From Actinocatenispora thailandica (GTDB lineage Bacteria; Actinomycetota; Actinomycetes; Mycobacteriales; Micromonosporaceae), in NCBI RefSeq assembly GCF_016865425.1, contig NZ_AP023355.1, positions 6,384,198 to 6,448,197 on the forward strand: 64,000 bases of DNA. The letters are read 5' to 3'. The notes under the pieces were generated by a model. It was not told the DNA's origin. It did not search any database and worked only from the letters and a program-made list of their open reading frames with translations. How positions within the stretch are numbered: position 1 is the stretch's first letter; the number at the start of each line of letters is the position of its first letter. This document shows, piece after piece, positions 16,554-25,236 of this stretch. The position numbers and the translations under genes are program-made.

Positions 16554-16743
16554 GCCGTTCGACCGGGCGGCAGGGGTACCTCGCCCCTCGCTCGGAACGG
16601 ATACCGGAACCCACCCCCGCACGGCATCACGGGCTCGTTGGCATGATCGTCCTCGACCCGCCCGGTGTCACGCAGTAGGAGGCCACTTCGCCGTCGACCC
16701 CCCTGCTGCCGGAGTCGTGGTGACCGGGCGCTCGGACACACAG

Positions 16744-16776
16744 AGCGGGCCTGACGGATGATCCGTCAGGCCCGCT
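16744..16776 (-). terminator. hairpin terminator behind tRNA-Pro
   Basis: AGCGGGCCTGACGGAT and ATCCGTCAGGCCCGCT flank a single G, forming a near-perfect palindrome of 33 bp. It lies 20 bp downstream of the minus-strand tRNA gene and would end its transcript. Confidence 0.75.
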
Positions 16777-16795
16777 GAACTGCCTCAACCATGCG

Positions 16796-16869
16796 TCGGG
16801 GTGGCGGGATTTGAACCCACGGCCTCTTCGTCCCGAACGAAGCGCGCTGCCAAGCTGCGCCACACCCCG
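16796..16869 (-). tRNA. tRNA-Pro (anticodon CGG)
   Basis: Read on the minus strand the gene starts CGGGGTGTGGCGCAGC and ends GCCACCCCGA, which pair as a 7-bp acceptor stem. The anticodon arm is CTTCG-TTCGGGA-CGAAG, giving anticodon CGG for proline codon CCG. The T arm has the standard GGTTCAAATCC. The 3' CCA is not encoded. Length is 74 bases. Confidence 0.95.
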
Positions 16870-16977
16870 GTGGTGCGGGGCAATACTAGCCGACCGCCGT
16901 GGCCCGGCGCGAACGCGGGGGTCCCATGAACGGACGGGCCTCGGCGGAACCCGCTCCGCGCCGCGGACCGAGGGCGG

Positions 16978-17868
16978 TCAGGACCGGGGTACCAGGGTGA
17001 GCAGTGTCGCTTCCGGCGGGCAGGCGAACCGCACCGGGGCGTACGGGCTGGTGCCCAGGCCGGCGGACACGTGCAGCCAGGAGGCGCCGTACCGGTGCAG
17101 GCCACGGGCGCGCCGGCGGTCCAGGCCGCAGTTGGTGACGAGGGCGCCGACGCCGGGCATCCGGACCTGGCCGCCGTGGGTGTGGCCGGCGACGATGAGT
17201 TCGAAGCCGTCGTCGGACATCGGGTCGAGCACCCGCGGCTCCGGCGAGTGGGTCAGCCCGATATGTACGTCGGCGACCCGGTCGGCGTCGCCGGCGACCG
17301 CGGCGTAGTCGTCACGTTCGATGTGCGGGTCGTCGACGCCGACGAGCTGGACGGTGCGGCCACCGGCCTTGAGTACGCTGCGGGCGTTGTTCAGGTCGAC
17401 CCAGCCGTGCGCGGCGAGCACGTCGCGCAGGTCCTCGACGGGCAGGTGCACACCCTGCCGGTACACCCGATTCGGGTTGAAATAGGTGAACGGGTTCTTC
17501 AGGATCGGCCCCTGGTAGTCGTTGGAGCCGAAGACGAACGCGCCCGGTGCGGTGGTCAGCAGCGGCTGCAGCGCCCGCAGCACGCCGGGCAGCGAGCCCG
17601 GGTGGGCCATGTTGTCGCCGGTGAGCAGGACCAGGTCGGGGTCGAGCGCGGCGAGGCCGGCGGTCCAGTCCTGCTTGCGCCGCTGGTCCGGCATCATGTG
17701 CAGGTCGGAGATCTGCAGTACCCGCAGCGGCTCGGCGTCCGGCGCGAGCACCGGCACGTCGTAGCGGCGCAGCGTGAAACGGTTGCGCTCGATCAGGCTG
17801 GCGTACGCGAGGGTGGCCGCGCCCGCGGTGAGCACACCGGCGGCGAGCAGCTTGGTCCGGGTCCGCAT
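16978..17868 (-). CDS. metallophosphoesterase
   Basis: 296 residues from ATG 17868. After a hydrophobic N-terminal helix (residues 7-24) that likely anchors it in the membrane come the metal-binding motifs of the calcineurin-like family: ISDLH (Asp55, His57), LTGDN (Asp85), GSND and GHTHGG near residue 235. It probably hydrolyses phosphoesters outside or at the membrane; substrate unknown. In M. tuberculosis the equivalent (Rv3683) sits next to ponA2, as here. Because of a frameshift at the end of ponA2 the same reading frame is open all the way from that gene, but the ATG at 17868 and the intervening opposite-strand gene show it is separate. Confidence 0.9.
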   Translation of the reverse strand: MRTRTKLLAAGVLTAGAATLAYASLIERNRFTLRRYDVPVLAPDAEPLRVLQISDLHMMPDQRRKQDWTAGLAALDPDLVLLTGDNMAHPGSLPGVLRALQPLLTTAPGAFVFGSNDYQGPILKNPFTYFNPNRVYRQGVHLPVEDLRDVLAAHGWVDLNNARSVLKAGGRTVQLVGVDDPHIERDDYAAVAGDADRVADVHIGLTHSPEPRVLDPMSDDGFELIVAGHTHGGQVRMPGVGALVTNCGLDRRRARGLHRYGASWLHVSAGLGTSPYAPVRFACPPEATLLTLVPRS

Positions 17869-17991
17869 GTCGCAACTGTAGAGGTCTGGGCAGGGAGAAC
17901 CGTTGGCGCCCGGCGACAGCTCCGAGGTCGGCGCGGCGGGCCCCTCCGATGCGGCACCGGCCCGTACCGGGGGCGGGAGGATCATGGACCG

Positions 17992-18450
17992 ATGAGTTCT
18001 CTGAACGAACGGTTGCGCGCGGACATGACCGCGGCGATGAAGGCCAAGGACGGGCTGACCCGGGACACGCTGCGGATGGCGCTGACCGCGGTACGCACCG
18101 CCGAGACGTCCGGGACGACGGCGACCGAGCTGTCCGACGACGAGGTGCTGGCGGTGCTGACCAAGGAGGCGAAGAAGCGCCGGGAGGCGGCGGAGGCGTT
18201 CGACGGTGCCGGCCGGACCGAGTCGGCGCAGCGGGAGCGGGACGAGGCGAAGGTGCTGGCCCGCTACCTGCCGGCGGAGCTGTCCGACGCCGACCTGACC
18301 GAGCTGGTCGCCGCCGAGCTCGCCGCGGGAGGCTTCACCGAGCCGCGCCAGATGGGGCAGGCGATGAAGCAGATCCAGCCGAAGGTCGCCGGCCGGGCCG
18401 ACGGGAAGCGGGTGGCCGCCGAGGTGAAACGGCAGCTCGCCGCCGGCTGA
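17992..18450 (+). CDS. GatB/YqeY-domain protein
   Basis: 152 residues, the usual length of stand-alone YqeY proteins. It starts SSLNERLRADMTAAMKAKDGLTRDTLRM, has KRREAAEAFDGAGR and the ARYLPAELSDADL stretch, and ends with the GQAMKQIQPKVAGRADGKRVAAEVKRQL segment typical of the tRNA-amidotransferase-related helical domain. Function in the cell is not settled; in GatB the domain contacts tRNA. It sits opposite in strand between the metallophosphoesterase and ponA2. GGGAGG lies 11 bases before the ATG. Confidence 0.92.
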   Translation: MSSLNERLRADMTAAMKAKDGLTRDTLRMALTAVRTAETSGTTATELSDDEVLAVLTKEAKKRREAAEAFDGAGRTESAQRERDEAKVLARYLPAELSDADLTELVAAELAAGGFTEPRQMGQAMKQIQPKVAGRADGKRVAAEVKRQLAAG

Positions 18451-18541
18451 TCGGAGGCACCGCCGCGGTCCCCGGTCGGCTGATCGGAGGCACCGCGGTC
18501 CCCGGGCCCCGGCCGGCTGGCCGGGGCCCGGGGACCAGCCG

Positions 18542-20901
18542 TCAGTTGCGGCGGCCGGTGGAGGTGGTGGTGCTCTGCGGGGTCTCGCCGAACGGCCAGG
18601 CGCCCCGCCGGTGCCACCGGTACCGCCGCGGCCGTGCCCGGTGCCGCCACCGGGGTTGGCGCCGCCGCCAGGGTGCTTGGGGTCGTCCTTCTTCTTTTTC
18701 TTCTCCGGCGGCGGCTGGCGCAGGTAGCCCTTGTCGCCGTAGGCGATCTTCTTCGACTCCTTCTTGAAGTCGATCGGCTTCTTGCCCTTCAGCGCCGTCT
18801 GCATGACCTTCGTCACCGCCTCGTCGACCGAGTTGGAGACGCCGCCGCCGACGTAGTTGTGCGGGTTCGCGGGGTCGACCGCCGTTCCGGCCGCGGCCAC
18901 TTGGGTGGTGATCCCGGCGAACGTCTCGGTGGCGTTGTTCTCCGAGCTACCGGTCTTGCCGCCGAACTGGTGGTCGCCGAGCCAGCCGGCCACCGCGTTC
19001 GCCGTACCGTTGCTGCCGCCGGGTCCGTTGCAGCTGCCGTAGTAGGGCGTGTTGTTGACGGTGCACCGGGTCGCGTCGGTGGCGGCCCGCGCCACGTCCT
19101 TGTCGATCGCCTGGTGGCAGTTCGGCTTGCCGGCCGAGACTTCCTTGCCCTCGTTGTTGATGATCTTCATGACCGGCAGCGGGGCGCAGTACTTGCCGTC
19201 CGCGGCGACCGTCGCGTACGCGTTCGCCAGCTCCAGCGGGTAGGTGCTGGCGACGCCGAGGGTGAACGCACCCCACTGGTCGGCGTGGTTGGCCAGGTAG
19301 GCGTCGGTCGCCGAGTGGTTCTGGGTGTACCCCTGGTTCGGGTCACCCTTGAACTTGATCCCGAGCTTCTTCGCCATGTCGACCGCCTTCTGCGGCCCGA
19401 CCTGCTCCTCCAGCCAGACGAAGTACGTGTTGACCGAGTGCGCGAACCCGGTCCACATGTTGCGGTAGCCGGCGAAGTAGTTGTTGTCGCTGTCGTTCTT
19501 GACGCAGTAGTCGTAGCCGCCGTTGCCGTTCGGGCAGCCGGCTGGCCCCTGGCCCACCGGGTAGTGCGTCTTGTACTGGATCGGCGCGTCGAAGCCGGTG
19601 TCCAGCGGCTTGCCGTCGGCCAACGCCGCGAGCATGGTGAACATCTTGTACGTCGAGCCGGTCTGGTAGCCGCCGTCGTGCACCGCGTCACCGGTGCCGG
19701 TGATCAGCGGGTTCACCGTGTTCGGGTAGCCGTTCTGGCCGTGCGGGTTCTTCGCGTAGCTGTAGTTGCGGTTCACCGCGAGGGCGAGCACCCGCCCGGT
19801 CCCGGGCTGGACCGCGGCGATCGGCAGGGCCAGCGGGTTGTCCTTGGAGTACACGCTGGTGGACTGCTCCATCGCGGTCTGCTGCACCTTCGGGTCCAGC
19901 GACGTGATGATCTTGTAGCCGCCCTGCTTGAGGTTCTTCACCCGCTCGGCCGGGGTGGCGCCGAACGCCTTCTGGTGCGACCACCAGTTCTGCAGGTAGT
20001 CGCAGAAGAAGCCCCAGTCGTTGTGGTTGTCCGGGACACTGCTGCAGCCGTTCTCCTCCTGGCTGACGTGCAGCTTGATGTGCTCCTTCTTGTCCTTGCG
20101 GGCGGTGTCGGTGCTGATGTAGTGCATCTTGGCCATCGCGCCGAGCACGTAGTCGCGCCGCGCGGTGGCGTCCTTCATGTCCTTGGTCGGGTCGTACTGG
20201 TCGGGCGACTGGACCAGACCGGCGATCATGGCCGCCTCGGGCACCGTCAGCTCGCTCGGCGGCTTGGAGAAGTAGGTCTTGCTGGCCGCGTAGATCCCGT
20301 AGGCGCCGTGCCCGAAGTAGGAGATGTTGAGGTAGCGCTCCAGGATCTGCTGCTTGGTCAGCTTCTTCTCCAGCGCCACCGCGTACCGCATCTCCTTGAG
20401 CTTGCGGGCCGGGGTGTCGGCGAGCGCCTCCTTCTGCTCCTCCGGCGTCAGGTTCGGGTCGCTCTTGAGCACGTTCCGCACGTACTGCATGGTCAGCGTG
20501 GACGAACCCTGCTGGACCTGGCCGCTCTGCCCGTTCGCGACCAGGGCGCGCATCACGCCCTTCAGGTCGACGCCGTGGTGGTGGTAGAAGCGGGTGTCCT
20601 CGGCCGCGACGATGGCCCGCTGCATGTTCTTGGAGACCTGGCTGAGCGGCACGTCCTTGCGGTTCTCGTCGTACATCTGCGCGATGAGCGTCTTGCCGTC
20701 CTTCGCGTACAGGTACGAGATCTGCTGGGACGGGGCGATCTTGAGATCGCTCGGCAGGTTCTCGAACGAGTCGGAGCCGGCCTTGGCGGTGAGTCCGCCG
20801 AAGGCGACCGCCGGAAACGCCGCGGCGGCCACCACAACGCCCGCAAGCAGACCACAGATCAGCAATGACGCGGCGTTGGACAGCAGGGAGTGTTCGCGCA
20901 T
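18542..20901 (-). CDS. ponA2: class A penicillin-binding protein, PonA2 type (frameshifted at C-terminus)
   Basis: Bifunctional cell-wall enzyme, anchored by an N-terminal helix (about residues 8-35). The glycosyltransferase domain has catalytic Glu101 in AAEDTRFYHHHG; the transpeptidase has Ser416 in STYK, SVN at 489-491 and KTGS at 649-652. A Lys/Pro/Gly-rich tail follows. The frame is broken in the G run that reads CCCC at 18603-18606 on the plus strand: one more base restores a normal ending (AWPFGETPQSTTTSTGRRN, stop at 18542-18544). As written, the frame instead runs on to 16978. Start is ATG 20901 or GTG 20910. Its neighbours match M. tuberculosis ponA2: whiB4 on one side, a metallophosphoesterase on the other. 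Confidence 0.9.
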
Positions 20902-21357
20902 CCGGATCACCGTCCCAGGGTACGTGACGTCTACTGGCCCAACCGCGGTCGGTTGAGCGCCCAGGAGGGCCGAACCCGGCCGTTCGCCGGTCGATCGACC
21001 CAGCGGGCGCGGCCGCTGCGATGTCGGGCATCGCGGCACGCACCCCCGTAACACCAGACGGCGTGCGGCGTTGGACGGTTGCGTGCCGGCCCGAGAGCGT
21101 AGCGAAGGTCACCATCGCGGGCGAGCCGAGATTCGCGAAGAAAAATCCTCCGACGACGTTGCGTAACCGAGCGACTACAGAGGATCATGACGGGGCGACG
21201 GGTTGGCCGATCTCTCACGCTTGAGAGCGACGAAGCCCGTACAGGCTGTTGTGGTTGGGGCGATCAGTATCTAGTCTGCGCACGGGGGCAGCTCCAACCC
21301 ACACCAGCGGGCCACGACGGTGGCTCGGCAGGGGGACCAAGAGGGGGGTCTTGGGTT
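20902..21357. other. divergent intergenic region ponA2-wblA
   Basis: 456 bp without a gene. It is less GC-rich than its surroundings from about 21100 to 21290 and must hold the divergent promoters of ponA2 and wblA. A possible wblA promoter is TTGTGG near 21249 with TATCTAGT near 21268, but the spacing is uncertain. A long leader (over 60 bases) would then precede wblA, ending in GAGGGGGG. I see no riboswitch or clear operator. Confidence 0.4.
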
Positions 21358-21660
21358 ATGGGGCTGAACGCCGAATGGGCAACAAGTGCCGCGTGCCGGG
21401 ATGGGGACCCGGACGCACTGTTCGTACAGGGAGCGGAACAGAACATCGCCAAGCGAGTTTGTCGGTCGTGCCCGGTCCGGTTCGAGTGTCTCGCAGACGC
21501 GCTCGACAACCGTATCGAGTTCGGCGTGTGGGGCGGCATGACGGAACGGGAACGCCGGGCGCTACTGCGTCGGCACCCGCAGATCCGAAGCTGGCGGGCA
21601 GTCTTCGAGACGGCGTTGAAGAACCAGCGGACGCCGGTCACCGCGGCATTGGCCGGCTGA
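21358..21660 (+). CDS. wblA: WhiB-family iron-sulfur regulator, WblA/WhiB4 type
   Basis: 100 residues. Four cysteines (13, 35, 38, 44) in the C-x21-C-x2-C-x5-C pattern bind a [4Fe-4S] cluster; GVWGGMTERERRALLRR is the diagnostic WhiB turn and basic DNA-contact segment. The sequence around FVQGAEQN and CLADALDNRIEFGVWGG is that of Streptomyces WblA, equivalent to mycobacterial WhiB4, a redox-responsive regulator of antioxidant, development and antibiotic genes. Start ATG 21358 follows GAGGGGGG. Its position beside ponA2 and the ArsA-like ATPase pair matches whiB4 in M. tuberculosis. A terminator lies at 21825. Confidence 0.95.
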   Translation: MGLNAEWATSAACRDGDPDALFVQGAEQNIAKRVCRSCPVRFECLADALDNRIEFGVWGGMTERERRALLRRHPQIRSWRAVFETALKNQRTPVTAALAG

Positions 21661-21824
21661 CACGACCGCTCCGCATCGACGTACCGGGTGGGGGACCCGG
21701 ACGTGGATCGGATCGGTGGGGGAACAACCGGAGGTCGTTCCGGACGCGAACATGATCGGCCCGTACGGGGGGAAACGAACGGGCCACGGAGCTGTCACCC
21801 GGCATCCGACACGACCAACAGGAG

Positions 21825-21852
21825 GCGCCCGGCCACACCGGCCGGGCGCTTT
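21825..21852 (+). terminator. intrinsic terminator after wblA
   Basis: GCGCCCGGCC and GGCCGGGCGC pair around a 5-base loop and are followed by TTTCC. It is the only clear stem-loop with a T tract between wblA and the convergent ATPase gene. Confidence 0.7.
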
Positions 21853-21940
21853 CCGGTGTCCCGGGCAGCCGCGGCCGGGCGTTTCCGGTGTCCCGGGCAG
21901 CCGCGGCCGGGCGCCTTCCGGTGCCCAGGGCAGCGGGCCC
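21844..21940. repeat. 32-33-bp tandem repeat between convergent genes
   Basis: Three units begin GGGCG at 21844, 21877 and 21909; the first two share GGTGTCCCGGGCAGCCGCGG exactly and the third has decayed. The first unit includes the 3' arm of the terminator, so the terminator hairpin may have seeded the duplication. No gene here. Confidence 0.7.
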
Positions 21941-21977
21941 CGGTGCCCAGGGCAGGCGGGGCCGGCGCGGCGATGGG

Positions 21978-23147
21978 TCAGTGCGCGTCGCCGAGGGCGG
22001 CGCCGACCGCGCGCAGCCCGTCCAGGTCGTGCACGTCCGCCGGTTGTGCCGGCACCGCCGACAGCGGTACCTGCGGATGCGCCAGCGCGAAGCGTTCGGC
22101 GACGGACCGCTCCCGGGCCACCCGGCGGCGCAGCCCGGCATGGATCCGCAGCGCGGCCGCGGTCTGCGGCGACTCGGCGGCGGCGGTCAGCGACTCGGCG
22201 GCGCCGAGGCTGCGGTCGGTGGACAGCTGCGCCGCCGCCACCTGGTGCACTCGGTTCAGCACCAGGCCGGACAGCGGCATCCGGTCGGCGGACAACCGCT
22301 CCGCGAAGTACGTCGCCTCCCGGATCGCGTCCGGCTCCGGCGCGGCGACCAGCAGGAACGCCGTCTCACGGTGCTGCAGCACCCGGTAGGTGCGCTCGGC
22401 GCGCTGGCGGAACCCGCCGAACGTCGAGTCGAGCGAGGACACGAACGTCGACACGTCCGAGATCAGCTCGGTGCCGAGCACCTTCATGAACGCCCGGCCG
22501 ACCAGCGAGAACGAGGCGGTCATCAGCCGCAGCACGGAGCGGCCACCGTTTCGGGCCGGGACCAGCAGCATCCGCAGCATCCGGCCGTCCAGGAACTTGG
22601 CCAGGTGCTGCGGCGCGTCCAGGAAGTCCAGCGCGGACCGGGACGGCGGGGTGTCCACCACGATCAGGTCCCACTCGTCGGTGGCCCGCAGCTGCCCCAG
22701 CTTCTCCATCGCCATGTACTCCTGGGTGCCGGCGAAGGTCGACGACATGGCCTGGTAGAAGGGGTTCGCGAAGATCTCCTGCGCCTTCGCCGGGTCGGTG
22801 TGCGCGAGCACCACCTCGTCGAAGGTGCGCTTCATGTCCAGCATCATCGCGAACAGCGCACCGCCGTTGCCGGTGTCGACCCCGGCCACCTCGCGCGGGG
22901 TGTTGGACAGCTCGGTCAGCCCCATCGACTGCGCCAGCCGGCGGGCCGGGTCGATCGTCAACACGACCGTCCGGCGGCCCTGCTCGGCGGCGCGCAGCCC
23001 GAGCGCCGCGGCGGTGGTCGTCTTGCCCACCCCGCCGGAACCGCAGCACACCACGATCCGAACCGACGGGTCGCCGATGATCGCGTCCACGTCGAGGGTG
23101 GGCGAGGCGGCCGGCCGGCCGGACAGCACGTCGTCGACCGCGGTCAT
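21978..23147 (-). CDS. ArsA/GET3-like ATPase, second subunit
   Basis: 389 residues. The deviant Walker A loop GSGGVGKTTT is at about residues 36-45, with the A' region LTIDPARRLA and the switch sequence DLIVVDTPPSRSALDF, as in anion-transport/tail-anchor ATPases. It is closest in context to M. tuberculosis Rv3680. Start ATG 23147 overlaps the stop of the partner ATPase by four bases, and the pair probably forms a heteromeric ATPase. In M. tuberculosis the pair has been linked to glycerol tolerance and the cell envelope; here function is inferred only from synteny with ponA2 and wblA. No arsenic-resistance partner is nearby. Confidence 0.92.
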   Translation of the reverse strand: MTAVDDVLSGRPAASPTLDVDAIIGDPSVRIVVCCGSGGVGKTTTAAALGLRAAEQGRRTVVLTIDPARRLAQSMGLTELSNTPREVAGVDTGNGGALFAMMLDMKRTFDEVVLAHTDPAKAQEIFANPFYQAMSSTFAGTQEYMAMEKLGQLRATDEWDLIVVDTPPSRSALDFLDAPQHLAKFLDGRMLRMLLVPARNGGRSVLRLMTASFSLVGRAFMKVLGTELISDVSTFVSSLDSTFGGFRQRAERTYRVLQHRETAFLLVAAPEPDAIREATYFAERLSADRMPLSGLVLNRVHQVAAAQLSTDRSLGAAESLTAAAESPQTAAALRIHAGLRRRVARERSVAERFALAHPQVPLSAVPAQPADVHDLDGLRAVGAALGDAH

Positions 23148-24151
23148 GCCGCCACCACCCCCTGCTTGGTCAGCGTTTCGGCCAGCGAGTACAGCGCGGA
23201 GACGTCGATACCGTCGGGCAGCAGCGGCAGCTCCAGCATCAGCCGGTCGAGCCTCGCCAGCTCGTCGCGCAGCCGGCGCTCCAGATCGAGCCGCGACCGG
23301 TACTCGGCGACCTCGGCGGCCAGGCCGGCCACCGTGGCCCGGTCCGCCGGCAGCCCCGCGGTGGTCAACCCGCGGCGCAGCTCCGCCTGGGTCACCTTGG
23401 CGCCGTCGAGCAGCGCCGGGCGGGTCTCGTTCACGATGACCGAGCCGACCGACATGCCCAGCTCGGCGAGCTCGGCGGTGGCGTCCGCGGTCTCCTGGAC
23501 CGGCATCTCCTCCAGCAGGGTGACCACGTGCACCGCGGTCAGCGGGGACCGCAGGATCGCCGCGACGCCCTCGCTCTGCGTCTTGATCGGGCCGACCTTG
23601 GCGAGCTTCGCCGTCTCCGCCGTGACGTTGAGGAACCGGGCGATCCGGCCGGTGGGCGGGGCGTCCAGCACCACCGCGTCGTACGTCCGGCCGCGCGCCC
23701 GGCGGCCCTGCTCGGTGCGGGTGACCGCCTCCTTCACCTTGCCGGTGAGCAGCACGTCACGCAGGCCCGGCGCGATGGTGGTGGCGAAGTCGATGGCGCC
23801 GAGCCGCTTCAGCGCCCGGCCGGCGGTGCCCAGCCGGTAGAACATGTCGAGGTAGTCGAGCAGCGCCTCCTCGGCGTCCACCGCGAGCGCGCGCACCTCG
23901 CCACCGCCCGGCGCGACCGCGACGCGGCGCTCCGCGTAGGGCAGCGGGGGTGTGTCGAACAGCTGGGCGAGGCCCTGGCGCCCCTCGACCTCGACGATCA
24001 GGGTGCGGCGGCCGTCGGCGGCGAGCGCCAGCGCGAGGGCCCCGGCGACCGTGGTCTTGCCCGTCCCGCCCTTGCCGGTGACGACGTGCAGTCGGGCACG
24101 GGGCCAGGCCGACGGATCGGCCGGCCCGGCGTTGTCGGCTGGTCGCGGCAC
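23144..24151 (-). CDS. ArsA/GET3-like ATPase, first subunit
   Basis: 335 residues from GTG 24151. Walker A is VTGKGGTGKTTVAGALALALA at about residues 24-44, with TLIVEVEGRQGLAQLF (switch-like) and AVVLDAPPTGRIARFL following. It corresponds to M. tuberculosis Rv3679. It overlaps its partner by four bases (ATGA), so the two are translationally coupled. Both lack membrane helices. The pair lies in the conserved crp to ponA2 block. Confidence 0.92.
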   Translation of the reverse strand: MPRPADNAGPADPSAWPRARLHVVTGKGGTGKTTVAGALALALAADGRRTLIVEVEGRQGLAQLFDTPPLPYAERRVAVAPGGGEVRALAVDAEEALLDYLDMFYRLGTAGRALKRLGAIDFATTIAPGLRDVLLTGKVKEAVTRTEQGRRARGRTYDAVVLDAPPTGRIARFLNVTAETAKLAKVGPIKTQSEGVAAILRSPLTAVHVVTLLEEMPVQETADATAELAELGMSVGSVIVNETRPALLDGAKVTQAELRRGLTTAGLPADRATVAGLAAEVAEYRSRLDLERRLRDELARLDRLMLELPLLPDGIDVSALYSLAETLTKQGVVAA

Positions 24152-24179
24152 GCTCCCGAGCGTACCCGGGAGCGGCAGG

Positions 24180-24677
24180 TCATCGACCGGTGCGGATGTC
24201 GCAGACCCGCCAGCCGCGCTCGTCGGTCACCGCGAACCGCCACTTCTGCTGGTCGGTGCGGTCCTGACCGCCGACGTTCCGGCGCAGGTGCAGGACGGCC
24301 GTCACGGTCGCCTGGTCGCCGTGCCGCGCGGTCTGGGTCAGGTCGCTCCAGGTCACCTTGCTGCCGGCCTGCTGGTACTGGGCCGCCTGGTCGAGCAGCT
24401 GCTGCACCGACTTGGCGTCCCGCTGCTTGGCGCACACGTACCGCTCGGCGGCCTTCTCGTCCTGCTGCACGAAGATCGCGTCGAGCAGCCCGGACGCCGC
24501 CCCGGTGGGCTGCTTGGCCCCCGGATCCACCTTCACGACCAGCAGGTACCCCGTGGTACCCAGGCCCAGGCAGATCAGCACGACACCGATCAGGACGAAC
24601 ACCGTCACCGTGCCGGCCCTGGTGCGGGTCGGTCCGGGCGGCGCCGGCGGTGTCGGGGCAGGGTACGGCGCGGTCAT
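24180..24677 (-). CDS. membrane-anchored hypothetical protein
   Basis: 165 residues from ATG 24677. A Pro-rich cytoplasmic N-terminus (TAPYPAPTPPAPPGP) leads to one membrane helix (about residues 24-47), then an outer domain of about 115 residues with two cysteines (RYVCAKQRD and WRVCDIRTGR). The outer fold, with an N-terminal helix and beta strands, looks like SnoaL/NTF2-type domains of actinobacterial membrane proteins, but this is a weak impression. It is just upstream of the ATPase pair on the same strand, 28 bp away, and may share its transcript. Confidence 0.7.
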   Translation of the reverse strand: MTAPYPAPTPPAPPGPTRTRAGTVTVFVLIGVVLICLGLGTTGYLLVVKVDPGAKQPTGAASGLLDAIFVQQDEKAAERYVCAKQRDAKSVQQLLDQAAQYQQAGSKVTWSDLTQTARHGDQATVTAVLHLRRNVGGQDRTDQQKWRFAVTDERGWRVCDIRTGR

Positions 24678-24687
24678 GCCCGTCACC

Positions 24688-25095
24688 CTAAGCCGTCGGG
24701 CAAGCCGGTCCACCCGACCGTGCCGAGCCGCCCGGTGGTCGAGGTATCGGCCGCATCGGGCAGTCGGTACCGACCCGGCCGGCGAGTTCGGCCCGCAGCG
24801 CGGCCAGCTCCGCGATCCGCGCGTCGATCAGCCGGAGCTTCGCCGCGACCAGCTCCGACACCGCCGGTGCGTCCGAAGGCGCCGGGCTCAGCGTGTCCGC
24901 GTGCCGCGAAATCTCGGCCAGGGTGAACCCCAGCGCCTGCGCGGTGCGTACGTAACCGAGCCAGGTCACCGCCTCGGCCGGGAAGTCCCGGTACCCGTTG
25001 GGTAGCCGGCTGCCGCGCACCAGCCCGAGCCGCTCGTAGAGCCGGACGGTGTCCTTGCTGACCCCGACCCGCCGGGCCACCTCACCGATCAGCAC
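24688..25095 (-). CDS. MerR-family transcriptional regulator
   Basis: 135 residues from GTG 25095, with GGGGAG upstream. The N-terminus LIGEVARRVGVSKDTVRLYERLGLV is the MerR winged helix-turn-helix, then NGYRDFPAEAVTWLGYVRTAQALGFTLAEI; a coiled-coil dimer helix follows. A single Cys (VGTDCPMRP) near the C-terminus could bind metal or sense redox, but there is no second Cys. It faces a divergent membrane protein gene across a perfect dyad inside a wide-spaced promoter, the classical MerR arrangement. Confidence 0.92.
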   Translation of the reverse strand: MLIGEVARRVGVSKDTVRLYERLGLVRGSRLPNGYRDFPAEAVTWLGYVRTAQALGFTLAEISRHADTLSPAPSDAPAVSELVAAKLRLIDARIAELAALRAELAGRVGTDCPMRPIPRPPGGSARSGGPACPTA

Positions 25096-25116
25096 GCCGC
25101 TCCCCTGCCGCCGGAC

Positions 25117-25150
25117 TTGACCTTGGACCGTACTCCGCCCCCTACGGTCC
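25117..25150 (+). promoter_or_regulatory. MerR-type promoter and operator
   Basis: TTGACC at 25117-25122 and TACGGT at 25143-25148 are 20 bp apart, longer than the normal 17 and in the range of MerR-activated promoters. A perfect dyad, GGACCGTA (25125-25132) and TACGGTCC (25143-25150), fills the spacer and -10. It lies between the divergent MerR gene and the membrane protein gene and would drive the latter. Confidence 0.75.
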
Positions 25151-25161
25151 GCCTGCGGCCG

Positions 25162-25189
25162 CCGGATGCGCCCGCACCGGCGCATCCGG
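25162..25189 (+). promoter_or_regulatory. hairpin in the leader of the MerR target gene
   Basis: CCGGATGCGCC and GGCGCATCCGG make a perfect 11-bp stem with a 6-base loop just after the predicted start site and about 40 bases before the GGAGG of the membrane protein gene. It could stabilise the mRNA or act as an attenuator; it lacks a T tract. Confidence 0.45.
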
Positions 25190-25236
25190 CCAACTGGCCC
25201 GGCGCGCCGGGCATCACCACTGGTTGGAGGTACCCC

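Noticed and set aside
16978-21054. A single continuous frame of more than 1,300 codons
   Set aside because: It joins ponA2 to the metallophosphoesterase through the antisense of the YqeY gene only because of a one-base lesion; the parts are separate genes in relatives.
21978-24151. Arsenite efflux pump ATPases
   Set aside because: The two ATPases are ArsA-like in fold, but there is no arsB, arsD or arsenate reductase nearby, and the context fits Rv3679/Rv3680 instead.
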